Origin: a virus
Direction: 5' to 3' (one strand)
DNA: 40,270 bases
IMG/VR virus record: IMGVR_UViG_3300037258_000186
Coordinates: 1-40,270 of that record
Of the stretch, positions 23,800-30,949 are shown piece after piece. The stretch's first letter is position 1; every line of letters begins with the position of its first letter. Made by a program: the position numbers and the translations under genes. Under the pieces are notes generated by a model that saw only the letters and a list, made by a program, of their open reading frames with translations, was not told where the DNA came from and ran no database searches.

Positions 23800-24996
23800 A
23801 TGGCGGACCACTGCAATGACCCATCTTCACGGGGAGCGTGGCAACTCAGTAGTCCCCATATCCCGTCCATAGGTCAGTTGCTAGTTCCTACGGGTGGCTT
23901 TGGATCGTCCAACATTCGTGGCGTTGCGATACTCGGCCACGGCCTAAACGAGAGTTCATCGGCTCTCGGAGTCCTTGGCGGTCTTGCTACAAACCTCCAA
24001 GCTGACGGCTGGGTCGTTTACGGTTGGCCGTATCCGGAGGACAACTTCTTTCAGGCGGGACTGAACGGTGGCGCCATCCCCAACACGGGAATAGCGCAAG
24101 ACATCAATAACGACGCTGGGAACGGCGCGCGCTACCTAACCACAAATCTTGAATCGTGGGATCACATCAAGATATGGCTGCGCACCGTCATGCCGCAGTT
24201 GCATGGTGCATCGGGCCCGCTTCTCTCTTTGCCTCTCGCCGTGTTCGGGGAGTCATGGGGCGGCTGGCACTCGATCCAGGTTGCACTCAATCGGTCATCG
24301 GACCTTGTTGCATGGGGTGCGCACGTACCTGGCGTTGTTATGTCGGCGTTCATTCCGGCCCTGACAGAACCATACAGTTACGGTGCCCAACCGGCCTACA
24401 ACAGCGGCACTACCTACCTCGCATTCCAGACGGTTAGTTTCAATGGGTTCATCTACATTGCGACTGGCACCACGACCGGCAATGCGCCCACCGGCACTGC
24501 GACCTCTAATGCCTTCTGGACCTACCTGATTGGACCGATCAACACGACCGGAGCCGACGTCAGCACGCTTCAAGGTATCGGCAACGGCAGCGGTGGCGTT
24601 CTCCCGCTATGCGTCGTCGGCTGGGCAAATCCCGACATTATTGCGGAGTCCTACCTCGTTCAGCCGTGGGCCGATACGGCGGCGGGGGGGTACTACGCGG
24701 GCCTCATGACGGAGAACGGGCCCCTGACCGAGGGACACCAGTTCTCCGCTAGCGCCGACGTGCCTTACTACACGGCGTTCTTTACTGGCTCGCTCTCCAC
24801 CAGCTACTCGGCGGGCACAACCTATGGCGCGGGGACGATGGTTACCTACAATGGCTTCATGTACTCGTCAATCGCTGGGTCGACAGGCAATGCACCATCT
24901 GGCACGGCCACCTCCAATGCGTTTTGGACGTACTTCTCAACCCCTCCGTGGTCGTCAACGTATTGCGTCGACCATCTCTGTCCCAAGGCGTTCTAA
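23800..24996 (+). CDS. Alpha/beta-hydrolase fused to two sugar-binding-like modules (candidate depolymerase or esterase)
   Basis: A 398-residue protein. Residues 40-155 follow an alpha/beta-hydrolase: strand plus oxyanion turn GVAILGHGLNESS, a helix, WVVYGWPYP, then the nucleophile elbow LAVFGESWGGW (Ser about 152 in GESWGG). Possible triad partners are Asp279 (WANPDI) and His313 (TEGHQF). Two near-identical segments, about 198-243 and 334-379 (YNSGTTYLAFQTVSFNGFIY and YSAGTTYGAGTMVTYNGFMY, each then TGNAP-GTATSNAFWTY), resemble CBM5/12 carbohydrate-binding modules. One lies between Ser and the candidate Asp, the other near the C-terminus. Placed between two tail proteins, it may be a virion enzyme that trims host surface polymers. 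Substrate unknown; the first codons follow the fibre gene stop directly. Confidence 0.7.
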   Translation: MADHCNDPSSRGAWQLSSPHIPSIGQLLVPTGGFGSSNIRGVAILGHGLNESSSALGVLGGLATNLQADGWVVYGWPYPEDNFFQAGLNGGAIPNTGIAQDINNDAGNGARYLTTNLESWDHIKIWLRTVMPQLHGASGPLLSLPLAVFGESWGGWHSIQVALNRSSDLVAWGAHVPGVVMSAFIPALTEPYSYGAQPAYNSGTTYLAFQTVSFNGFIYIATGTTTGNAPTGTATSNAFWTYLIGPINTTGADVSTLQGIGNGSGGVLPLCVVGWANPDIIAESYLVQPWADTAAGGYYAGLMTENGPLTEGHQFSASADVPYYTAFFTGSLSTSYSAGTTYGAGTMVTYNGFMYSSIAGSTGNAPSGTATSNAFWTYFSTPPWSSTYCVDHLCPKAF

Positions 24997-25415
24997 TGGG
25001 TGTCGGAGGAGCAGAGGTGGGGCCCGGTGTCTCCTCGCCGACGAGTTCGTCACTGCCAGCGGGTGCGGTCACTCAACTCGCCAAGACACCGTCAACGGGC
25101 ACAGACTTCGGGGCAGCGCAGGCCAGTTTCCTCACTTGGACAGCGCCAGACGATGGTGAGATGCACCAAGTCACGATCGCGAGCACCATCGTTGCTGGAG
25201 CAGCCGGGACAACGGGTGGACCAGTTCGGGTTCTCTACACGTCGGGCGGCCAGGGTCTGAACGTCTCGGTCAGCAGCGGGACACTCTCGGCGAATCAAGT
25301 GGCCTCGTCAACCGAATCATTGGCGGTGGACCCGAACACTGTGGTTAATCTCCAACAGGCCAGCGGACTGGTGGCAGGCGCAGCAACGATCTTCTCGTCC
25401 ATCATGGGCGCGTAA
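24996..25415 (+). CDS. Small tail protein with the shared N-terminal tag
   Basis: A 139-residue protein starting at ATG 24996, which overlaps the hydrolase stop (TAATG). It opens MGVGGAEVGPGVSSP, the tag shared with 22567 and 25425. The rest is a compact beta-rich domain (GEMHQVTIASTIVAGAAGTT, then VRVLYTSGGQGLNVSVSSG), the look of a receptor-binding or trimeric knob domain. Like its neighbours it is Ser, Thr and Ala-rich with few charges. Probably a second fibre-type component attached through the tag. Confidence 0.7.
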   Translation: MGVGGAEVGPGVSSPTSSSLPAGAVTQLAKTPSTGTDFGAAQASFLTWTAPDDGEMHQVTIASTIVAGAAGTTGGPVRVLYTSGGQGLNVSVSSGTLSANQVASSTESLAVDPNTVVNLQQASGLVAGAATIFSSIMGA

Positions 25416-25424
25416 GGAGTTCCG

Positions 25425-25973
25425 ATGGGAGTTGGCGGGGCAGAAGTCGGACCAGGGATCTCGACGCCAGCCGGTGCGGGTTCGGGCACCCTCACCGATA
25501 TCACGTCGACGGGCGGCACGGTCACCGTCTCGAACGGGACCGGGCCGGTGGTGAACCTAGAGGTGCCATACCCGGCTTTGACGGACGCAGCGGGCAGCCT
25601 CGCTTTGGACTACGACATCACGACCGCTCTCGCGACATACCTCACAACGGCCTCGCTGGCCGCTGGTACTTGGCTCATCATGCATGGCGCTTATGTCAAC
25701 TACCTTGACGCGACGGCAGCTCTTGAGTTTCAAGCGAACGAGGGGACGGCAACGGCGACTTTCGATGGTCAGAACGCAACGGAAATCGCATCCGCTACAG
25801 CAACCCTGCTTGTACCGATGAGCTTGGCGTTCCGTGCCACAATCACTGTGGCCGGAACCATCGTGTTTCAGGCCAAGGCAAGCACCATAACTGGCACACC
25901 AGTGATCCGGGCGGCGACGTCGGCGTCATCGTTCCCCAACGTCACCGGCTATACGGCGGTGCGAATCAAGTGA
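25425..25973 (+). CDS. Tail protein with the shared N-terminal tag
   Basis: A 182-residue protein; AAGGAG lies 6 bases before ATG 25425. It opens MGVGGAEVGPGISTP, then carries GTLTDITSTGGTVTVSNGTG and PVVNLEVP, the beta linker also seen in the protein at 12341. A C-terminal beta domain (about residues 60-182) includes AGTWLIMHGAYVNYLDATAA and FRATITVAGTIVFQAKAST, resembling TNF-like or knob-type receptor-binding folds of phage tips. The stop overlaps the GTG of the endolysin (GTGA at 25970). Confidence 0.7.
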   Translation: MGVGGAEVGPGISTPAGAGSGTLTDITSTGGTVTVSNGTGPVVNLEVPYPALTDAAGSLALDYDITTALATYLTTASLAAGTWLIMHGAYVNYLDATAALEFQANEGTATATFDGQNATEIASATATLLVPMSLAFRATITVAGTIVFQAKASTITGTPVIRAATSASSFPNVTGYTAVRIK

Positions 25974-26842
25974 CCATCGGCCGCGTCATCGACGTCTCGA
26001 GCGCGCAGCACCCCGGAGGTAACCCCGGCGCCGGCAAGCCGATCGACTGGTCCGCCGTGGCCAAGGCCGGCGTCACGACCGCCATCATCAAAGCCACCCA
26101 AAGCACTACCTACACAAACCCGTGGTTCCATGAGGATCTCGCCGGCGCGCTCGGCGCGGGCCTCGACGTCATGGCGTACCACTTCGCATCGTTCGGCAAT
26201 GTCCAAGCCGAGGTGAATCACTTCGTCTCCGTCGCCGGCCGCCTGGCTCAGTGCCTCGACATCGAGACGTCAGAAAACGTCGTGTGGTCCCGAACCTTCC
26301 TCCAAGCGCTGGGCAAGCCGGCCGACGAGCTCCTCGTCTACGGGTCGGCCTCGAGCCTTCGCTCCGTGTATGCACAGCTCCCGGCGCTGCCGTGGGTGGC
26401 CGCATACCAATCGCACTCGCCCGGGTGGGGTGTGCTCTGGCAGTTCACCTCGACCGGACAGATCCCGGGGATTCCCGCGGCTGTCGACCTGAGCAACTGG
26501 CAGGGTTCAGAGATCCAATATGAGACGCTGTTCGCCACCACGGCGCCACCGATAGGAGAGCTCGAGATGCTTGCACCGACCCCGCAGGGCAAAGGTTTCT
26601 GGACTATCAACGCTGCTGGCGCCATCGTCACGCACGGTGACGCGCAGTACCTCGGCGGTCCAAACACCTCGAACACCGCGCCAGCCGGCCAGCCGCCGGT
26701 GTGGAACGGTCCGCCCAACCTCATCCCTGGCCATGTGGTCGCGTCGATCACCGCGCATCCGCTCGAGCAGGGCTATTGGGTGGAGGACAACGTCGGCAAC
26801 ATCTACGCATACGGTGCGGCCGAGGACTATCCCGTCAACTAA
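25970..26842 (+). CDS. Endolysin: GH25-type muramidase with GYW-type repeats
   Basis: A 290-residue protein starting at GTG 25970, overlapping the previous stop. Residues 5-195 match glycoside hydrolase family 25: GRVIDVSSAQ (Asp8), IDWSAVAKAGVTTAIIKATQ, AYHFASFGN and CLDIET (Asp97, Glu99), where the acidic residues are the expected catalytic set for cleaving the NAM-NAG bond. Residues about 199-229 and 255-287 contain two degenerate repeats (GKGFWTINAAGAIVTHGDAQ and GYWVEDNVGNIYAYGAAEDY). Repeats of this GYW-D-GG-I-A-GDA type are abundant in Acidimicrobiia-like surface proteins, so this part probably binds the wall. No signal peptide; a holin candidate follows. Confidence 0.8.
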   Translation: MTIGRVIDVSSAQHPGGNPGAGKPIDWSAVAKAGVTTAIIKATQSTTYTNPWFHEDLAGALGAGLDVMAYHFASFGNVQAEVNHFVSVAGRLAQCLDIETSENVVWSRTFLQALGKPADELLVYGSASSLRSVYAQLPALPWVAAYQSHSPGWGVLWQFTSTGQIPGIPAAVDLSNWQGSEIQYETLFATTAPPIGELEMLAPTPQGKGFWTINAAGAIVTHGDAQYLGGPNTSNTAPAGQPPVWNGPPNLIPGHVVASITAHPLEQGYWVEDNVGNIYAYGAAEDYPVN

Positions 26843-26851
26843 GGAGGCAAC

Positions 26852-27097
26852 ATGAACGTACTGACCACTCCCGGCGTGCAACACCTTGTCGCTGGCCTCG
26901 CCACCATCGGAGCTCTGGCTGCGCTGGCCGCCACGGGCGCGGTCCCCGGCAACGACGCACTGGTGCCGATCGTGGCCATCGGTAGCGCGCTTGTCGGTGG
27001 CGGCATCGCTACTTCCTCGGCGACTCAGGCATCCGCGGCGACCGCGGCGGCCATCCCGACTGTTGCCCCCGTGGCGGCTCCTCCTGTTGCCACGTAG
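26852..27097 (+). CDS. Putative holin
   Basis: An 81-residue protein with AAGGAGG 6 bases before ATG 26852. There are two predicted membrane segments, about residues 12-31 (LVAGLATIGALAALAATGAV) and 36-54 (ALVPIVAIGSALVGGGIAT), with a short Asp-containing turn, then an Ala/Pro-rich tail. Size, topology and position directly after the endolysin match a class II type holin, which would form the lethal membrane lesion that releases the endolysin. No holin family can be named from sequence. Confidence 0.65.
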   Translation: MNVLTTPGVQHLVAGLATIGALAALAATGAVPGNDALVPIVAIGSALVGGGIATSSATQASAATAAAIPTVAPVAAPPVAT

Positions 27098-27103
27098 GAC
27101 CGA

Positions 27104-27406
27104 GTGTTTGAGGGTGTTGGCGGGGTCATCGTTGGGGTATTGCTCACCTGGGCGGGCGCAGCGTTCGTCAGGAGGCGCAGGATGAGGGCAGCCGAGGTCG
27201 ACACAGAGCAAGCCAAGACCAAGACCGACCGCGAGCTGCTCGAAACGGTCTATTCCGTGCTCATCACCCCCGATCCGACCCCGCTGGTGCCCAACCCGCC
27301 ACCTGGCCTGGTCGAGCGGGTGACCAACCTCGAGAAGGATCGCAACTTCACCGGAGAAATCACGGACGGCCACCTCGAGGGGACGGTACACACGCCCGCG
27401 GACTAA
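27104..27406 (+). CDS. Small membrane-anchored protein of the lysis module
   Basis: A 100-residue protein from GTG 27104. An N-terminal hydrophobic segment (residues 5-22, GVIVGVLLTWAGAAFV) followed by RRRRMRA, a typical stop-transfer Arg cluster, precedes a soluble tail with a charged helix (TKTDRELLETVYSVL) and a short coiled segment. One N-terminal anchor with a cytoplasmic tail. It lies 6 bases after the holin candidate and is the last gene of the operon before the hairpin at 27449. It may be an antiholin or accessory lysis protein. No known family. Confidence 0.6.
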   Translation: MFEGVGGVIVGVLLTWAGAAFVRRRRMRAAEVDTEQAKTKTDRELLETVYSVLITPDPTPLVPNPPPGLVERVTNLEKDRNFTGEITDGHLEGTVHTPAD

Positions 27407-27448
27407 TCTTTCCGAGCGCGTCCGCTTCGTTCCCAACGACGGGCCGAT

Positions 27449-27484
27449 GAAGCGTGCCCGGGCCTCCGTCGCTCGGGCCGCTTC
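27449..27484 (+). terminator. Hairpin ending the late operon
   Basis: GAAGCG-T-GCCCG (27449-27460) pairs with CGGGC-CGCTTC (27474-27484), giving an 11-bp stem with one bulged T and a 13-base loop. A modest T-rich stretch (GGTTTCTTG) follows about 12 bases later. It lies 42 bases after the last lysis gene and before the palindrome and promoter of the recombination operon. Confidence 0.6.
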
Positions 27485-27505
27485 GCGTAGTTGGCGGTTT
27501 CTTGT

Positions 27506-27545
27506 GCAGGAAATCCTGCCCTTTGTCTCAACCCCGGTCTATAGT
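27506..27545 (+). promoter_or_regulatory. Palindromic operator and probable promoter of the recombination operon
   Basis: GCAGGAAATCCTGC (27506-27519) is one of five copies of the GCAGGATnYCCTGC palindrome. TATAGT at 27540-27545 is a good -10 element; no clear -35 was found at 17-18 bases, so the exact promoter is unsure. Expected transcription start is about 27552, giving a leader of some 25 bases before ATG 27578, which has a GAGG site (AGAGGCGAGCG). Unlike the other operator-linked genes this one seems to have a leader. Confidence 0.5.
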
Positions 27546-27577
27546 GGTCGCGGGAGCGAGGCGAAAAGAGGCGAGCG

Positions 27578-28342
27578 ATGACTCTCTACAAGGTGCTGGG
27601 TCAAAAGGCTGAGTCGATCCACGGGGGTAGTGGCCGGTGGCATCGACCGCACGGCAAGCGACCTGGCAAGTGGATGGACGAGATCAAGAATCCATCGTGT
27701 TGTAAGCGCGGGTATCACCTGGTCGAGCTGTATTCGCTCGCTGAGTGGCTTCAGGCCGATGCGACGATCTACATCGCCGAGGGCCGGGGTGCATCGAATG
27801 GAGACGGATCGGGCAAGACGGCTTTCGCCCAGGCTCGGCTGATCCGTCAGGTCCACATCTCCGAGTGTGATCTGCGCCTCTTTGCCGCGGACTGTGCTGA
27901 GCATGTCCTGCCCATCTTCTCCAAAGTTCGACCCAACGATGACCGCCCGGCCAAGGCCATCGAGGCAGCACGTAAGTTCGCCAGAGGCGAGATGGGGGCC
28001 GCCGCTCGGGCCGCCGCTCGGGCCGCCGCTTGGGACGCCGCTGGGGACGCCGCTGGGGCCGCCGCTGGGGCCGCCGCTTGGGCCGCCGCTCGGGCCGCCG
28101 CTTGGGACGCCGCTCGGGCCGCCGCTGGGGCCGCCGCTCGGGCCGCCGCTCGGGCCGCCGCTCGGGCCGCCGCTGGGGCCGCCGCTGGGGCCGCCGCTTG
28201 GGCCGCCGCTGGGGACGCCGCTCGGGACGCCGCTGGGGCCGCCGCTGGGGCCGCCGCTTGGGCCGCCGCTGGGGACGCCGCTCGGGACGCCGAAAAGCAG
28301 TGGCAGGCGAACACCCTCCTCGGCTATCTCAAGGAGGCTTGA
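27578..28342 (+). CDS. Ala-repeat protein with conserved N-terminal domain
   Basis: A 254-residue protein. Residues 1-140 form a conserved domain (KNPSCCKRGYHLVELYSLAE, then CDLRLFAADCAEHVLP and DDRPAKAIEAARKFARGE). Similar N-domains with long Ala-rich C-terminal helices are widespread in phages and bacteria and resemble DUF7666-type proteins; function unknown. Residues 140-240 consist of about 25 tetrapeptide repeats of the form X-A/D-A-A with X mostly Arg, Trp or Gly, encoded by the 12-bp repeat described separately. The C-terminus is KQWQANTLLGYLKEA. First gene of the recombination operon; its stop overlaps the YqaJ start (TGATG). Confidence 0.75.
   Translation: MTLYKVLGQKAESIHGGSGRWHRPHGKRPGKWMDEIKNPSCCKRGYHLVELYSLAEWLQADATIYIAEGRGASNGDGSGKTAFAQARLIRQVHISECDLRLFAADCAEHVLPIFSKVRPNDDRPAKAIEAARKFARGEMGAAARAAARAAAWDAAGDAAGAAAGAAAWAAARAAAWDAARAAAGAAARAAARAAARAAAGAAAGAAAWAAAGDAARDAAGAAAGAAAWAAAGDAARDAEKQWQANTLLGYLKEA
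27994..28292 (+). repeat. About 25 tandem 12-bp repeats (GCCGCCGCTNGG)
   Basis: Units read GSC-GCC-GCT-NGG where N is C, T or G (Arg, Trp or Gly) and the first codon GCC is sometimes GAC (Asp). All other bases are kept, including third positions, so expansion is recent. The stretch is inside the Ala-repeat gene, and because 12 is a multiple of 3, unit gain or loss would not shift its frame. Other frames and the opposite strand are also open across it, producing long Pro-Pro-Leu-Gly and Ala-rich shadow reading frames that I do not count as genes. Confidence 0.9.
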
Positions 28343-29304
28343 TGTCGATCGAAATAGTGGCGGACCTTGAGCAGATCGAGGTCCATTCCCCGGAGTGGCA
28401 TGAGCTTCGCAAGCTCGGTGTCGGTGGATCCGATGCCGGCGCCGTCTGCGGGTTCTCGAGGTTCCGCACGCCCTACCAGGTGTGGGCCGAGAAGGTCAGC
28501 CCGGTGGTCCCCGACGAGGACGACGAGAACGAGCCGCAGCTTTGGGGCAAGCTCCTCGAGCCCGTGGTCCGTGAGGAGTTCACCCGGCGCACCGGGATTC
28601 AGGTGCACCCGTTCCCCCGCATGGTGCGCAACTCAGAGCGCCCCTACATGCTGGCCAACGTGGACGGGCTCACCGGGCCCGCTCAGTCGCTCACGGGCGC
28701 CTATGAGGGTAAGACCACCCGCCGGTCCGATCTGTGGCCTGTGGCCGACGACGGGACCGTACAGGTGCCGTTCGACAACATGGTCCAGGGCATGCACTAC
28801 CTCGCCGTGCTCGAGCTCGAGCGGATCTACTTCGCCTGCCTCGTTGGTGGCCAGACGCTGCGCATCGCCGAGGTCGAGGTCAACCCCCAACTGGTCGAGG
28901 ATCTCATCGCCATCGAGGCCGCCTTCTGGCAGTCGGTGCTGGACCGCAACCCGCCCGAGGTCTCCGCGCAGGACGTCTCGGTGCTCCGCTCGAGGTGGGA
29001 TGCCGAGGCCGGCAAGCGCATCGAGCTCTCCGGCACGCACCACACCAATCTCAAGGTCCGGGCCAAGTACAAGACACAGATCAAGGACACGCAGGAGAAG
29101 ATCGACCAGATTGACGCCGAGATCATGGCGTTCATGGGTGACGCCGAGGAAGCCGTGTTCAACGGTCAGACCGTCGTGACCTGGCGCACGGACAAGCGCG
29201 GTCGGGTCGACGGCACCGCGCTCGCCGCGGCGCACCCCGAGATTGCCGACGAGTTCCGCAAGCCGCCGGGCCGGCGGTTCCTTCCCAAGGAGATCACCGA
29301 ATGA
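28342..29304 (+). CDS. YqaJ-family viral exonuclease
   Basis: A 320-residue recombination nuclease of the YqaJ/lambda-Exo (PD-(D/E)XK) type, which chews the 5' strand of double-stranded ends to give single strands for the annealing protein encoded next. Motifs in order: GVGGSDAGAVCGFSRF (28-32 GGSDA), WGKLLEPVVREEF (Glu73), MLANVDGL (Asp108), GAYEGKTTR (Glu122 and Lys124, the E-x-K motif). Residues 240-290 form a charged coiled coil. ATG 28342 is coupled to the previous stop (TGATG) with AAGGAGG nearby. The end overlaps the RecT gene by 4 bp, as in classic SynExo pairs. Confidence 0.9.
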   Translation: MSIEIVADLEQIEVHSPEWHELRKLGVGGSDAGAVCGFSRFRTPYQVWAEKVSPVVPDEDDENEPQLWGKLLEPVVREEFTRRTGIQVHPFPRMVRNSERPYMLANVDGLTGPAQSLTGAYEGKTTRRSDLWPVADDGTVQVPFDNMVQGMHYLAVLELERIYFACLVGGQTLRIAEVEVNPQLVEDLIAIEAAFWQSVLDRNPPEVSAQDVSVLRSRWDAEAGKRIELSGTHHTNLKVRAKYKTQIKDTQEKIDQIDAEIMAFMGDAEEAVFNGQTVVTWRTDKRGRVDGTALAAAHPEIADEFRKPPGRRFLPKEITE

Positions 29305-30845
29305 GCACCACCCAGACAACCGACCTGCAGGCAGCGCTCTCAGCGCGCCGCGCCACCGTCGAGGGCCAGCCGGCCGTCGCCGAGTACATCCCCGCGGCTA
29401 ATCCGGCCACGGGTGAGATCGTGTCGGCACCACAGCAGGGGCATTCGCCTGCCTCGCCAAGCCCGGAACCGCCTCCGGGTACTGCTGTGGTGTCGGCACT
29501 CCCTCCTGACTATTCGATGATTCCAGCCAAGGTGCTCGGCGGGATCCCCTATGCCAGCGAGTACGCCCGCCTGGCCAAGACGATCTGCAACACCGAGATG
29601 GTGCCGGCGCCGATGCGTGGCGCCTGGGACAAAGTCATGGCCGCGTTCATGCGTGGCTATGAGATGGGCCTCGGGCCGATGCAGGCGCTGGACTCGTTCA
29701 ACGTGATCGAGGGCAAGGTCGGGCTCGGTGCCGAGGCCATGCGCGCACTCATCATTCAGGCCGGCCACCAGATCCTCCTCGAGGACATCTACGACGCCGA
29801 TGGCACGACGTTCATGGGGACCAAGGCCGAGTGCCACCGCTCTGACTGGCCTGACGACCAGTGGCGCACCTACATCTTCTCGATGACCGACGCTCGCACG
29901 GCCGGCCTCTTGCGTGAGTCTCGGTCCGGAAAGCCGACCAACTGGCAGACATACCCCCGCGCTATGACTGACGCCCGCGCGACCAGTGGAGCCGGGCGGC
30001 GCTACTTCCCCGACGTGCTCGCGGGTATGTCCTACACACCCGAGGAGATCCGAGACTTCGGTGGCTCGGCCGAACAGGAGGCATTGCCATCACCAAGCGA
30101 CGTCGCAACATCGACCCCCGGCCCGTCATCGACGTCTCAGGAGAGCTCGCCCCCTGCCGATGCCCCCGTGGCATCTTCGGCTACCGCACCTCCGTCGACC
30201 GAGACTGCCGGATCCACGGACAGTGCTTCTGCGACATCACCGGCGGATACCGCCGCGCCTGCCCCCGCCACAGCTTCGAGCTCGACAGCGAAGAAAGCGA
30301 GCGCGCCGAAGAAAGCCGCAGCCAAGAAATCAGCCGCTGCCCCGAGTGCACCTCCACCGGAGGCCAGCACAGCGCCACCTGCACCCGCTCCTGGTAGTGG
30401 TGGTGTCCTGCGCGAGATGGCATCCGCTCTGGTCGAGATCGTCAAGGGTCAGCCAGCCGCGCAGCAGCCACTCCTCCGGGCCTTCCTCCGTGAGCACTTC
30501 CCGAACGGCATCGAGGCCATCACCGAGGAGGCCGACATGCAAAAGGCGATCGACATCGCGGTCGGCTGGCCTGACTCAGCGACTCAGCACCCCGCTCCAC
30601 TCCGCGGCAAGGAGATGTGGGGCGGATTCTCCACCAAGGTGCTCAAGGTCGCCGAGGACTACGTCATGACCTGCACGCTCTGTCCCTGGCAGCTCGAGGA
30701 GGCCGCTACGACCAAGAACCTTCCCGACTTCCGCCGGGCCGAGCTTGCCACACAGACGGCTCAGCAGCATGAGACGGGCGAGTACCAAGACGGCACCCCG
30801 TTCTGCCCAGGAAAGCCGGCTCAGGGCCGGCTCGAGACGGAGTGA
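29301..30845 (+). CDS. recT: RecT-type single-strand annealing protein with long C-terminal extension
   Basis: A 514-residue protein. The N-terminal 70 residues are polar. Residues about 82-260 match a RecT-like annealing core (YASEYARLAKTICNTEMVPA, then MRGYEMGLGPMQALDSFNVI and GKVGLGAEAMRALIIQAGHQ). From 260-385 the sequence is Ala, Pro, Ser and Thr-rich and probably disordered, with AAKKSAA-type runs. A C-terminal domain of about 130 residues contains TCTLCPWQLEEAA and a later Cys, and may bind zinc. RecT family members are normally about 300 residues, so the tail is unusual. Paired with the YqaJ nuclease, it completes a SynExo recombination pair. Confidence 0.85.
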   Translation: MSTTQTTDLQAALSARRATVEGQPAVAEYIPAANPATGEIVSAPQQGHSPASPSPEPPPGTAVVSALPPDYSMIPAKVLGGIPYASEYARLAKTICNTEMVPAPMRGAWDKVMAAFMRGYEMGLGPMQALDSFNVIEGKVGLGAEAMRALIIQAGHQILLEDIYDADGTTFMGTKAECHRSDWPDDQWRTYIFSMTDARTAGLLRESRSGKPTNWQTYPRAMTDARATSGAGRRYFPDVLAGMSYTPEEIRDFGGSAEQEALPSPSDVATSTPGPSSTSQESSPPADAPVASSATAPPSTETAGSTDSASATSPADTAAPAPATASSSTAKKASAPKKAAAKKSAAAPSAPPPEASTAPPAPAPGSGGVLREMASALVEIVKGQPAAQQPLLRAFLREHFPNGIEAITEEADMQKAIDIAVGWPDSATQHPAPLRGKEMWGGFSTKVLKVAEDYVMTCTLCPWQLEEAATTKNLPDFRRAELATQTAQQHETGEYQDGTPFCPGKPAQGRLETE

Positions 30846-30949
30846 GCTGGGGGGACAGGTGGCGTGCCTGGCGCCGCCGGCGCCGGGTGTACCGCCGAGC
30901 GAGACTGCAGCAACCGTGGCGGTCGTTTCGAGGGAGGACGTGGGAGTGA
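30842..30949 (+). CDS. 35-residue Arg/Trp-rich peptide, coupled at both ends
   Basis: GTG 30842 overlaps the RecT stop (GTGA), and its own TGA (30947-30949) overlaps the next gene start (GTGA at 30946). It therefore forms a perfect chain between two genes. The product has 13 Arg and 5 Trp among 35 residues: MSWGDRWRAWRRRRRVYRRA and then RLQQPWRSFRGRTWE, net charge about +11. That composition resembles cationic antimicrobial or nucleic-acid-binding peptides. No longer frame competes here, and the purine-rich binding site AGGGAGG for the downstream gene lies inside it. Strong spacing evidence, weak functional evidence. Confidence 0.6.
   Translation: MSWGDRWRAWRRRRRVYRRARLQQPWRSFRGRTWE

Noticed and set aside
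27867-28370. Pro-Pro-Leu-Gly repeat frame and the antisense Ala frame over the 12-bp array
   Set aside because: All frames of a 12-bp repeat stay open; only the frame with a conserved N-terminal domain and coupling is called.
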